Positions 55,199 through 63,467 of a stretch of 64,000 nt of DNA are shown here, piece by piece. This DNA comes from Rhizobium phaseoli (lineage in GTDB: Bacteria > Pseudomonadota > Alphaproteobacteria > Rhizobiales > Rhizobiaceae). The notes under the pieces are model-generated. The model was not told where the DNA came from and made no database searches. It worked only from the letters and a program-made list of their open reading frames with translations. The DNA is taken from NCBI RefSeq assembly GCF_010668805.1, contig NZ_WUFT01000024.1, positions 1 to 64,000 of the forward strand, in the 5' to 3' direction. Within the stretch, counting starts at the first letter, position 1. Every line of letters starts with the position of its first letter. The position numbers were made by a program, and so were the translations under genes.

Positions 55199-55537
55199 TT
55201 ACTTATATCCGGGGTCGCCCTCGAAAATCCGGGCGAGCAGGATGCCGGCGACGAGCATGCCGGCCGCGACGAAGATCGTATCGCCCGGCGTGCCGATATA
55301 GAGCGGCCCGATATTGGCGAACAGCAGGAAGGCAATCAGGAAATTGACCCAGCCCCAGACGACGTTCACTATAGGCGCGCCGAGCTTGCCCCGTTGCGAA
55401 AACGGGATTCGAAAGCGCCGGCCGCTGACGCCGTTGACGAAATGCGGGACGCCGTTGGTCAGAAACGCTGCGGCAATGAAATGGACGACATAAGCGATCC
55501 AGGGCAAAGGCTTCTCCGGTGCTGCGAGTTGAGTCAA
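55199..55537 (-). CDS. Small integral membrane protein, unknown function
   Basis: A 112-aa protein with three or four hydrophobic segments (about 12-30, 58-78 and 85-105). A polar loop has H-F-V-N-G-V-S-G-R-R-F-R-I-P-F. The combination P-H-F-V-N-G and N-V-V-W-G-W-V-N-F suggests a small alphaproteobacterial family that I cannot name. It precedes the HxlR gene by 37 bases on the same strand, with the HxlR palindrome in the gap. Confidence 0.72.
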   Translation of the reverse strand: MTQLAAPEKPLPWIAYVVHFIAAAFLTNGVPHFVNGVSGRRFRIPFSQRGKLGAPIVNVVWGWVNFLIAFLLFANIGPLYIGTPGDTIFVAAGMLVAGILLARIFEGDPGYK

Positions 55538-55633
55538 CGGAGGAATGTGGCCGGGAATGTCACCTCGGCAAGGGGAGCCTGGAAACGCGCGAGGTTCGGC
55601 AGCCCGCCGCCAGAAGACGACAGGCCGGTAGGA

Positions 55634-57760
55634 TCAGACAAGCAGGAAATCTTTAAAATGAAGCGCCGCGGAATTGTCGAGATCCGCGACATGGATTGCC
55701 GCGCCCGCAGCACTTCCATCCGCGTCAAAAGATAGAATGCCGCTGGCCTGATCGTAGATTAGCTTGTCGTCGGCCTCGAGCGCTTTCGTGCCGAGAACGA
55801 AATTCTCATCGGAAAATCCGGACAGGCTGAGCGCTGCGAAAATCGAATGGTCGAGCAGCAGCTTGTCGCCGGTCGCAGAGGAGAAATCCCGGATCCTGTC
55901 GACGCTGCCATTGTCGGGCTTCACATCGAAGACGAAGCTATCGGCGCCACCGCCGCCGGTCAGCGTGTCTGCGCCGGCTTTACCGAACAGCTTGTCGTTG
56001 CCGAGCCCGCCGCTCAGTTGGTCGGCGCCTTTGCCGCCATTGATCGTGTTGCTGCCGTCATTGCCGGTGAGGATGTTGGCCGTGTTGTTGCCTGTCGCAC
56101 TGAGATTGGCCGTTCCGGTCAAGGTGAGATTCTCGATCGTGCCGGCCGCGTGCTTGACATCGGCCAGGCTGAAGGAGGTCGAAGCCCTGACGGTGTCACT
56201 GCCGGACGAGCCCGTTTCATCGGCAACATCGCCCGCATTGTCGATCACATAGGTGTCATTGCCGGCACGCCCCGACATATGGTCGGCGCCTGTGCTGCCA
56301 TCGAGGATATTGTTGCCAGAATTGCCGACAAGCGTGTTCGCCAGGCCATTTCCGGTGCCGTTCAGATTGGCGGTGCCGGTCAGCGTCAGGTTCTCGACGT
56401 TGCCGATCGTATGCGTCGTATCCTTGAGACTGAAGCTGATCGACGACATCACGGTATCGGTTCCGCCGCCCCGGCTTTCGTCGACAATTTGAGTGGGGCT
56501 GCTCACGGTGAATATGTCGTCGCCCGTGCCGCCATAGAGATGGCCGGTGGCCGGCGGCGGCGTACTGGCGCTGCCGCCACCGATGTCGATGATTACCGGA
56601 TGGTCGACGACATCCACCGTCAGCGACGACACGTTGCTGAGGCTTTTGATCGCCGTCGTCCCGCTCATCGGATCGAAAACCTTCACGGAGCCGAACGAGG
56701 ACCCGAGATTGACCTTGACGCCTGTCGTCGCAGCCTGAATGGCCGCGTCGGTAGACTGGTTCCAGATGTCGGGCTCGTTCCAGATGGTGATCTGGTAGCT
56801 GCCGTCCGATTTTTCGGTGAGCAAGCTGTGGGCGGAGGACGGCATGCCGTCGATCGAGTAGTTGAGCGTCCCTGCGCTGAAACTCGCCTTCGCAGCGCCG
56901 TCGTCGCCCAGTATTTCGGTCAGGTTGTGGATCGCCGTCGCCGCCGGCTTTGCTGAATAGTCGAGATGAAAAAGCCCGAAATGCTTTTCCTGATTGGCGC
57001 CCTGCGGATCGGAATAGGCATCCAGCAGCTCGTAGATGAAGGTCTGCTTCGATCCGAGTGCTGCGCCGTCCATCAGCGTATTGAGCACCAGCTTTGCCTG
57101 CGTCGCTTCACTGACGCCTTCCCAGCCGCCATTGGTGTCGGCGGTGAGCGAGGTATGATAACCGGTCTCGGTGATAACAAGCGGCTTGCCCGGATCGGCA
57201 GCGCGCTGAACGCCGGCTTCGCGGGAAAGCCATGAGAATGGCTGGTCGCCGTCCTTCGCATAGGTATGGATCGTCGTGTAATCCGACGCGGAAGCGACCG
57301 TATATCCGGTAAAGCCGAGGACCGGGATGTTCTTCAGCAACGGATCGGCGTTGACGGCGGCAGACAGGTCTTTCTGATAGGCGATGGCTGCCGCCTGGCC
57401 GCTAAGACCGTGATAGCTGACCGGCCAGTTATTGACTTCGTTCGGCCCCTCGATGCCGACGACCGACCCGGGATGGGCCTGCACGAAAGTATGCAGCCGT
57501 TGGGCCACCGTGGTTGGGTCGACTTCCCGCTGGGCGCTGAAGACGAACTGCACGCCTGCTTCGGCTGCATCGCCGAGATGGGTTTGACCGTTAGGATCGG
57601 AAGCGGAGTTGGGGGCGTGATCGCGCACCGTATCAAGGCCAAGATAGTCTAAAGCTTTGACAACCTCTCCGACGCTGGAATATTTTCCGTCGGTGTAATC
57701 GATATGCGTATCAATTCCGAAGGAGCGAATAATATCGTTTATTCTAACGGCTTGAGCCAT
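55634..57760 (-). CDS. Secreted RTX protein with glycoside-hydrolase-like domain
   Basis: 708 aa, no N-terminal signal. Residues 1 to about 300 resemble a clan-A (beta/alpha)8 glycosidase: candidate acid/base Glu108 in G-P-N-E-V-N-N-W and nucleophile Glu198 in V-I-T-E-T-G-Y. After a linker, residues about 410-660 hold calcium-binding RTX nonapeptides (G-G-T-G-D-D-I-F, A-G-N-D-T-Y-V-I-D, G-L-G-N-D-K-L-F-G). Two copies of an E-N-L-T-L-T-G-T-A-N-L segment are present. RTX repeats and an uncleaved N-terminus indicate type I secretion. GGGAGAAAA precedes the ATG. The polysaccharide target is unknown. Confidence 0.85.
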   Translation of the reverse strand: MAQAVRINDIIRSFGIDTHIDYTDGKYSSVGEVVKALDYLGLDTVRDHAPNSASDPNGQTHLGDAAEAGVQFVFSAQREVDPTTVAQRLHTFVQAHPGSVVGIEGPNEVNNWPVSYHGLSGQAAAIAYQKDLSAAVNADPLLKNIPVLGFTGYTVASASDYTTIHTYAKDGDQPFSWLSREAGVQRAADPGKPLVITETGYHTSLTADTNGGWEGVSEATQAKLVLNTLMDGAALGSKQTFIYELLDAYSDPQGANQEKHFGLFHLDYSAKPAATAIHNLTEILGDDGAAKASFSAGTLNYSIDGMPSSAHSLLTEKSDGSYQITIWNEPDIWNQSTDAAIQAATTGVKVNLGSSFGSVKVFDPMSGTTAIKSLSNVSSLTVDVVDHPVIIDIGGGSASTPPPATGHLYGGTGDDIFTVSSPTQIVDESRGGGTDTVMSSISFSLKDTTHTIGNVENLTLTGTANLNGTGNGLANTLVGNSGNNILDGSTGADHMSGRAGNDTYVIDNAGDVADETGSSGSDTVRASTSFSLADVKHAAGTIENLTLTGTANLSATGNNTANILTGNDGSNTINGGKGADQLSGGLGNDKLFGKAGADTLTGGGGADSFVFDVKPDNGSVDRIRDFSSATGDKLLLDHSIFAALSLSGFSDENFVLGTKALEADDKLIYDQASGILSFDADGSAAGAAIHVADLDNSAALHFKDFLLV

Positions 57761-58027
57761 AGTTTTCTCCCGGTTTACGAGGGAATCGGCCGTGGGAATA
57801 TATCCCTATTTGCTATTGCCGATTCGATTTAATACACGAGGAGGGCCGTGCAGTGCTTGCCCGTTAACCATGATATATTGTTCCGAATGTGGCCCGTATC
57901 GGGCAGCCATTCGTCCAATGAGATCATCAATCTTTGCTTGCATTTTTCCGGTCAGCCGGCAGATCATGCCTGGGTGAGGCTGCCGCATAAGCAGAACCGG
58001 CAAAATCCGATGCATCTGGAGGATCCG
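57761..58027. other. Divergent promoter region between the RTX protein and the amylase-family gene
   Basis: About 267 bases shared by the two start regions. An AT-rich stretch (about 57780-57840) is the likely site of the promoters. Open frames on either strand here have no ribosome site or protein likeness. No defined operator was seen. Confidence 0.45.
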
Positions 58028-60400
58028 ATGACCGTCAATGTTCACTTCCGGTTTCGCAGCGGCCTGCCGTCGATGGCCTTCGACAATGTCCGTCTCCGCG
58101 GCAGTTGGGACGAGCAGGCCCGCCTCTCGGCCGATTGGAGATCTGTTCCAATGCAGCGCTCTCGCGACGAGGATGGATATGATGTCTTTGTCGCCAGGGT
58201 TTCCTTTCCCGATGGCGAGATCGGCACGAATTTTCGCTGGGGCATCGAGCTCGATCGGCCGGGCATCTCGAACCTCTGGGCGGTCACCGCCGAATTGGAC
58301 GATGAGGCCTCATCGCGTCGCGAATGCTCCTTCGAACTCCGGCAGGGCATAGCGCCGCAGACCTGTTATCTGACATGGATCGGCCGTCTGGGGGCGAACC
58401 GGGTTGAAAGGCGTAACGGTGCCGACGGCATCCGCTTCTCGGTCTGGGCGCCGAACGCTCGGGAGGTCTCGCTCGTCCTCGTTGATCCCGCTGTCGGCTA
58501 CGTCGCCGACGACGGCACCGGAACTCTCGATACCATCGGCATGCGAAGGACCGGTGAGGGGATCTGGTCGGTTGAAACCGGCGACGATGGCCGCCTTAGC
58601 GATTTCGACGGCATGGTCGGCACGCCCTATATGTATCTCGTCACCAAGGACGACGGATCGCTCGCCTACCGGACCGACATCTGGTCGCTGATGCAGATCG
58701 GGGCGGGAGATTTCGATCCGGATGGTGCGCCTTATCACGGATCGCCGGCTGGTTTGGACGGGCCGCAGAGCTGCTCGGTCGTCTGCGACCCGAAGCGGGT
58801 GGTGCTGCCGTCCGGGCAGGAGCTTGCCGCCGAGGCTTTCTGGGTTGACGAATTCGTGGACGGCCGCAAACTTCCTAATCGGCTCGAGGATCTGGTGATC
58901 TATGAATTGCATGTCGGCGCGCTCGGTTTCGGCAAACCCACGCCGGGAACGCTTGATGATGCGATCGCCTTCGTCGCGTATCTCTCCGCGCTCGGCGTCA
59001 ACGCCGTCGAACTGTTGCCGATCGCCGAATTCGAGACGCGGGCCAACTGGGGTTACGGCACCTCGCATTTCTTTGCCGCCGATCAGGGGGCCGGCGGCAC
59101 CGACCGGCTGAAGTTGTTCGTCAAAGCCTGCCACCAGCAGGGCATCGCCGTCATTCTGGACGTTTGTTACAACCACTTCGATCCGGATGGCGAGCGGGCG
59201 CAATGGGCCTATGATTCCAATGATCCCACCCGCAATATCTATTATTGGTACGAAGGCCGTCCCGGCGATTACGCCGATCCCACCGGCGGCTATATCGACA
59301 ACATCTCGACGGGATGGGCGCCTGCCTTCGATGAGGAGGCGGTGCGGCAGCTTTTCATCTCAAGCGCCGCATTTCTCGTCTCCGTCTGCCATATTGATGG
59401 CTTCCGGCTCGATCAGACCAGTTCGATCCACCAATATCCGGTGCTGCATGCCGACGGCCGGCGCGCCGATCGGGCAGCAGCCTTCGGCGCCAAATTCCTG
59501 AAGCAGTGGACCCGCACGATGCGGTTGATCAAGCCGCAACTTTTCCTGACGGCCGAGGATTATTCGGATTGGTCGGCAATGACGGAGCCGAGCCTGACCG
59601 GCGACGGGCTCGGCTTCGACGCCACCTGGTACGGCGATTTTCATCACAACCTTGTCGAATATCACGGCGGCGCGCAGGCGCAGCTTTTGAAGAATGCCGG
59701 TTTCGGAGACAAGCGGGCGTTGACCATGTCGTCCTTTGCCGGCGCATTGCAGACGAGCGCGCGATCCAAGGTGGTCTACAACCAGTCGCACGACGACTGC
59801 GGTAATCGCGAGGGATCGGCACGAACCGCTGTCATCGCGGTCAATTTCGCGCCGATCGTTGGCGAGACCAGGGCTTGGGCGGAGGCGCGATCCCGGTTTG
59901 CAGCGGCGATGACGCTGCTATCGGCCGGGACGCCGATGTTTTTCATGGGCGAGGAAATCGGCGCCCAGAAGCCCTATCGTTACAGTGATTTCGTGGAGAA
60001 CCGCGAGAATATTCTCGGCGAGGCTGCGGGCCACGGGGCAGGGATGATCAGCTGTTATCGCGATCTGATCGCGCTCAGCATCCACCAAGATGCCATTCGT
60101 TCTCGCAACATCGCCGTTCCCTACGTGCATGACGAGGATCGGGTGATCGCATTTCATCGATGGAACGACGGCGAGGATTTCCTCGTGGTGGGATCGCTGA
60201 ACGACGCTCCCTTCGAGCATGGCTATCGGCTGCATAGCGAGCGTTTAGGAGATGACCTCTGGGAAGAGATCTTCAATACCGATGCTCAGACATATGGCGG
60301 CTGGAATATCGGCAACGGCGGCGGAAAAATCAGAGCCACGGCGGGAACGCTCGATGCGGTGCTGCCTGCGTCAGGCGTCCTGGTGTTTCGCAGGCTGTGA
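58028..60400 (+). CDS. Alpha-amylase-family (GH13) enzyme with N-terminal binding domains
   Basis: 790 aa from ATG 58028, which has GGAGGATCCG immediately upstream. The first 110 residues look like a starch-binding CBM, followed by an isoamylase-type N-domain (D-G-I-R-F-S-V-W-A-P-N-A). GH13 motifs follow: D-V-C-Y-N-H-F, G-F-R-L-D-Q (nucleophile Asp462), L-T-A-E-D (Glu510) and S-H-D-D (Asp589). The catalytic triad is complete. The order resembles branching enzymes or malto-oligosyltrehalose trehalohydrolase; the exact reaction is open. No signal peptide, so cytoplasmic. Confidence 0.88.
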   Translation: MTVNVHFRFRSGLPSMAFDNVRLRGSWDEQARLSADWRSVPMQRSRDEDGYDVFVARVSFPDGEIGTNFRWGIELDRPGISNLWAVTAELDDEASSRRECSFELRQGIAPQTCYLTWIGRLGANRVERRNGADGIRFSVWAPNAREVSLVLVDPAVGYVADDGTGTLDTIGMRRTGEGIWSVETGDDGRLSDFDGMVGTPYMYLVTKDDGSLAYRTDIWSLMQIGAGDFDPDGAPYHGSPAGLDGPQSCSVVCDPKRVVLPSGQELAAEAFWVDEFVDGRKLPNRLEDLVIYELHVGALGFGKPTPGTLDDAIAFVAYLSALGVNAVELLPIAEFETRANWGYGTSHFFAADQGAGGTDRLKLFVKACHQQGIAVILDVCYNHFDPDGERAQWAYDSNDPTRNIYYWYEGRPGDYADPTGGYIDNISTGWAPAFDEEAVRQLFISSAAFLVSVCHIDGFRLDQTSSIHQYPVLHADGRRADRAAAFGAKFLKQWTRTMRLIKPQLFLTAEDYSDWSAMTEPSLTGDGLGFDATWYGDFHHNLVEYHGGAQAQLLKNAGFGDKRALTMSSFAGALQTSARSKVVYNQSHDDCGNREGSARTAVIAVNFAPIVGETRAWAEARSRFAAAMTLLSAGTPMFFMGEEIGAQKPYRYSDFVENRENILGEAAGHGAGMISCYRDLIALSIHQDAIRSRNIAVPYVHDEDRVIAFHRWNDGEDFLVVGSLNDAPFEHGYRLHSERLGDDLWEEIFNTDAQTYGGWNIGNGGGKIRATAGTLDAVLPASGVLVFRRL

Positions 60401-60444
60401 CGCGTCACGCTTTTCCAAGGCAGCAGGCAATGGGGGTGCCGCGC

Positions 60445-60633
60445 TCAGGCAAACCCGACCGGCAGGCTGTCCAGTTTTCTGCCGGCGCCGTAGTCGCGCT
60501 CATGCTGTGAGCGGCGGCGGCCGTTGTGGCGAGCGGACAGATCGATCCGGTTTTCAGCAAAGATGCCATCGGCATAAGTGCCGGTATCATGGCAATCGGC
60601 GTCGATCTTGGGGGCAAGGATTTTCAGGATCAT
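60445..60633 (-). CDS. Small hypothetical protein, 62 aa
   Basis: Not recognised. The ATG at 60633 has GGAGGAAC 5-6 bases upstream, a near-perfect ribosome site. The product begins M-I-L-K-I-L-A-P-K-I-D-A-D and has an Arg/His-rich middle; no membrane segment. It is convergent with the amylase-family gene (45 bases between ends). Kept mainly because of its ribosome site. Confidence 0.45.
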   Translation of the reverse strand: MILKILAPKIDADCHDTGTYADGIFAENRIDLSARHNGRRRSQHERDYGAGRKLDSLPVGFA

Positions 60634-60842
60634 CGGGGTTCCTCCGCGGCGCACCATCAACACTCGGAAAGGCCGCTTCGTTCCCTTTATAAACTCTGAA
60701 TTATTAATAAATTAACCATAAGCGTCGCCGAAAGGCTCGGCGGTTGCCAACGTCCGGGCCCACACGCGTCAGCACTAAATGGCCTGCGGTGGAACTCACG
60801 GAGCGTGATTGCCGTTGATATCGATGAACACAGGAGGTTTCC

Positions 60843-61238
60843 ATGCAGTTGATCGATACACGAGTGTCACAGGCCGGTGACGTCTTCACCGTCGAATTCT
60901 TGGGTGAAGGAGGAGAATCGATCTCCGTCAAGATCGACAACTCCCATGGCGAGCTCGACCACTCCACAGCCGTCGACCATGCCAAGGTGATGATGGTCCA
61001 GCTGACCAGCTTTGCCGCCGGCGAGGCGGATGGCAGCATCAACCGTTACGATGCCTTGAGCAACGGCAATTTCGACGAAGGCAGCAAGGGCCTGATCGGT
61101 CAGCCGAGCGCACGTTCGACCCATGACAGTAAGGTGCTGGAGGAAGAACTTAACGAAGGTCTTGAGGACAGCTTTCCGGCAAGCGATCCTGTCTCGGCCA
61201 CGGTGTCGTCCATTCCCGCCAATGCGCGACGGCACTGA
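60843..61238 (+). CDS. Hypothetical protein with C-terminal SFPASDP motif, 131 aa
   Basis: The strong ribosome site AGGAGG at 60832-60837 with 5-base spacing supports expression. The N-terminal half (1-60) looks like a DUF6522/DUF1488-type beta-rich domain (D-V-F-T-V-E-F-L-G-E-G-G-E-S-I-S-V), but I cannot name it with certainty. The C-terminus E-G-L-E-D-S-F-P-A-S-D-P-V-S-A-T is a short motif I recall from many small alphaproteobacterial stress-related proteins. Stands alone. Confidence 0.75.
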   Translation: MQLIDTRVSQAGDVFTVEFLGEGGESISVKIDNSHGELDHSTAVDHAKVMMVQLTSFAAGEADGSINRYDALSNGNFDEGSKGLIGQPSARSTHDSKVLEEELNEGLEDSFPASDPVSATVSSIPANARRH

Positions 61239-61434
61239 ACTCAGGCGTTTCTCATTCCAAATCCAGGCGAAGGTTGCCCGTTCCAGCGGGCAGCCTTCTT
61301 CCTGCATGACAGATGGATGTCAAAACTGAGAAACAGCTGAAAACATCAGGTGTCTGATTGACATGCGAGCCTTCTAGAGAGGGCCCGAGAAGGGGGTGCG
61401 CACGACGCGCTTCCAAGGTCTCGGAGACGCGCTC

Positions 61435-62265
61435 GTGAAAATCATTCAGATCACCGACACCCATTTCAGTCCGAACAAGCCGCATTTCAACGGCAACTGG
61501 GCGCCGCTTCTGAGCTGGATCGAAGCGACCGGCGCCGACCTGATCGTTCACACCGGCGATCTCACCGTCGACGGCGCCGACAAGGACGAGGATATCACCT
61601 TCTCGATGGATCTGATGCGCCAGGTGTCGATCCCGATGCTGATCGTCCCCGGCAATCACGATGTCGGCCATCTCAAGGGATCCGACCAGCCCGTCAATGC
61701 CGAGCGGCTGGCCCGCTGGCGCAGCCTTGCCGGTGACGATCGCTGGCTGGAGGATGCGGCCGGCTGGCGCTTCATCGGCTTGAATTCGCTGCTTCTCGGC
61801 TATGAGGATGAGGAGGAAGAGGCGCAGTTCGAATGGCTCGCCAAGGCGCTCGAAGATAGGGCAGGGCGGCGCGTGGCGCTCTTCGCGCATAAACCGCTGT
61901 TCGTCGATGCGGCTGAGGAAGGCGACACCGGCTACTGGAGCGTTCGTCCGGCGCAGCGCCGACGGCTTTATGATCTGATAGCAGCCCATGACGTGGCGCT
62001 GTTTGCCAGCGGCCACCTTCACTGGGCCTGGCAGGGCCGTCTCGACAGCACTCAGCTGACCTGGGCTCCGTCAGCGGCCTTCATCATCGACAAGATGGAG
62101 CGCGAGATGCCGGGCGAGCGCCTGATCGGCGCTGTCGTTCACGAGTTCGATGCCGATGTCGAAAGCAAGATCGTCGCCGTTCCCGGCATGACCGCTTATG
62201 TGCTCGACGAGGTCGTGCACGAGGTCTATCCGCAGGCGGTAAAGCAGCGGGAACCCGTCGAATGA
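61435..62265 (+). CDS. Calcineurin-like metallophosphoesterase (cyclic or glycerophosphodiester type)
   Basis: A 276-aa class III phosphodiesterase-like protein. All dinuclear-metal motifs are visible: D-T-H near residue 8, G-D-L near 42, G-N-H-D near 75 and G-H-L-H near 188. The GTG start at 61435 is preferred over the GTG at 61396 because GGAGA lies 8 bases upstream and conserved sequence begins directly. Relatives include CpdA and GpdQ. It overlaps the next gene (Ugp-like ATPase) by 4 bases, which favours a glycerophosphodiester or similar substrate. Confidence 0.85.
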   Translation: MKIIQITDTHFSPNKPHFNGNWAPLLSWIEATGADLIVHTGDLTVDGADKDEDITFSMDLMRQVSIPMLIVPGNHDVGHLKGSDQPVNAERLARWRSLAGDDRWLEDAAGWRFIGLNSLLLGYEDEEEEAQFEWLAKALEDRAGRRVALFAHKPLFVDAAEEGDTGYWSVRPAQRRRLYDLIAAHDVALFASGHLHWAWQGRLDSTQLTWAPSAAFIIDKMEREMPGERLIGAVVHEFDADVESKIVAVPGMTAYVLDEVVHEVYPQAVKQREPVE

Positions 62266-63467
62266 GCGCGCTCTCGCTTCGCGGCATCACGAAGGCGTTC
62301 GGCGGCAACCAGATCCTCGATGGCGTCAGCCTTGACGTCGAGGCTGGGGAATTCATCGCGCTGGTCGGCCCCTCCGGCTGCGGCAAGAGCACACTGTTGC
62401 GCATCCTGGCCGGCCTCGACCATGCCGACCGCGGTGAGATCCTGATCGGCGGACGGGATATGTCTGGCGTCGCCGCCGCCGACCGCAACATCGCCATGGT
62501 CTTTCAGTCCTACGCGCTCTATCCGCACCTGACGGCCTCGCAAAACATTGCGGTACCGCTGGCGATGCGCCGGTTGTCGAGAGTAGAGCGGCTGCCTTTT
62601 ATCGGATCGCTGGTTCCAGGTCAGCGTGCTACCCGCGCGGCGATCGCCCGCGACGTCACGGAAATGGCGACATCGCTGAAGATCGACCATCTGCTCGACC
62701 GCAAGCCCGGCCAGATGTCGGGCGGCCAGCGTCAGCGTGTGGCGCTCGCCCGCGCCATGGTGCGCCAGCCGAGCATCTTCCTGATGGACGAGCCGCTGTC
62801 CAACCTCGACGCCAATCTGCGTGTCCACGCCCGCGGCGAGATCGTCGACCTGCATCGCCGCGCCGGCGTGCCGACGCTCTATGTCACCCATGACCAGGCG
62901 GAAGCGCTCTCGATGGCAGACCGCGTCGCCGTGATGATGGGCGGCCGGCTGCTGCAGATCGCCAGCCCTGAGATCATCTACGACGATCCCGCCCATATCG
63001 AGGTCGCCCGCTTCATCGGCCAGCCGCGCATCAATCTGCTGCCGGCTGTAGCTGAAGGCGGCGCCATTGCTTTCGGCGGCTTGCGCCTGACACTTGAAAA
63101 TGCACCCGACAGGAAGATGCCGGTCACCCTCGCCATCCGTCCCGAATTCGTCTTTCTGTCCAAGAACCGGCATGACGGCCTTGCCGCCCATATCGAACGA
63201 GTCGAGTTCCTGGGCTCCGAGGTCATTCTCCATTGCCGGCTCGATGCGGTCGGCGAGACTGTCGTCGCCAAGGTTCAACCATTCGAAGCCTCGGGCCTTA
63301 CATCAGGCGATGCGGTGGGACTTCGATTGTCGCCGGGCAGGACGCTAATCTTTGCCGAGGACGGCAGCCGGCTGGCCGGCAGCGTTGCTACAGGTGATGC
63401 CGGGCTCGGCAATGCCGATGCCGGGCTCGCGATGAGCGATGCCCCACGGGAGAGGGCGCATGGCTAG
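62262..63467 (+). CDS. ABC importer ATPase, UgpC/MalK type
   Basis: 401 aa. Walker A G-P-S-G-C-G-K-S-T near residue 37, signature M-S-G-G-Q-R-Q-R near 149, Walker B with M-D-E-P-L-S-N-L-D, and a C-terminal TOBE domain from about 250. It carries an insertion of roughly 20 residues (about 108-128) before the signature, longer than typical UgpC. The tail contains a short tandem repeat (D-A-G-L-x-x-x twice). It overlaps the preceding phosphoesterase by 4 bases and the following permease by 8. Confidence 0.92.
   Translation: MSALSLRGITKAFGGNQILDGVSLDVEAGEFIALVGPSGCGKSTLLRILAGLDHADRGEILIGGRDMSGVAAADRNIAMVFQSYALYPHLTASQNIAVPLAMRRLSRVERLPFIGSLVPGQRATRAAIARDVTEMATSLKIDHLLDRKPGQMSGGQRQRVALARAMVRQPSIFLMDEPLSNLDANLRVHARGEIVDLHRRAGVPTLYVTHDQAEALSMADRVAVMMGGRLLQIASPEIIYDDPAHIEVARFIGQPRINLLPAVAEGGAIAFGGLRLTLENAPDRKMPVTLAIRPEFVFLSKNRHDGLAAHIERVEFLGSEVILHCRLDAVGETVVAKVQPFEASGLTSGDAVGLRLSPGRTLIFAEDGSRLAGSVATGDAGLGNADAGLAMSDAPRERAHG
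63396..63443 (+). repeat. 21-bp tandem repeat in the 3' end of the ATPase gene
   Basis: GATGCCGGGCTCGGCAATGCC (63396-63416) is followed by an imperfect copy (63417-63437) and a partial third (63438-63443). In-frame, it encodes D-A-G-L repeats in the C-terminal tail, outside the TOBE fold. Confidence 0.7.

Noticed and set aside
57848..58027. 60-residue N-terminal extension of the amylase-family ORF
   Set aside because: ATG 58028 has GGAGGATCCG directly upstream and conserved-looking sequence starts there; the extension is compositionally unlike the protein.
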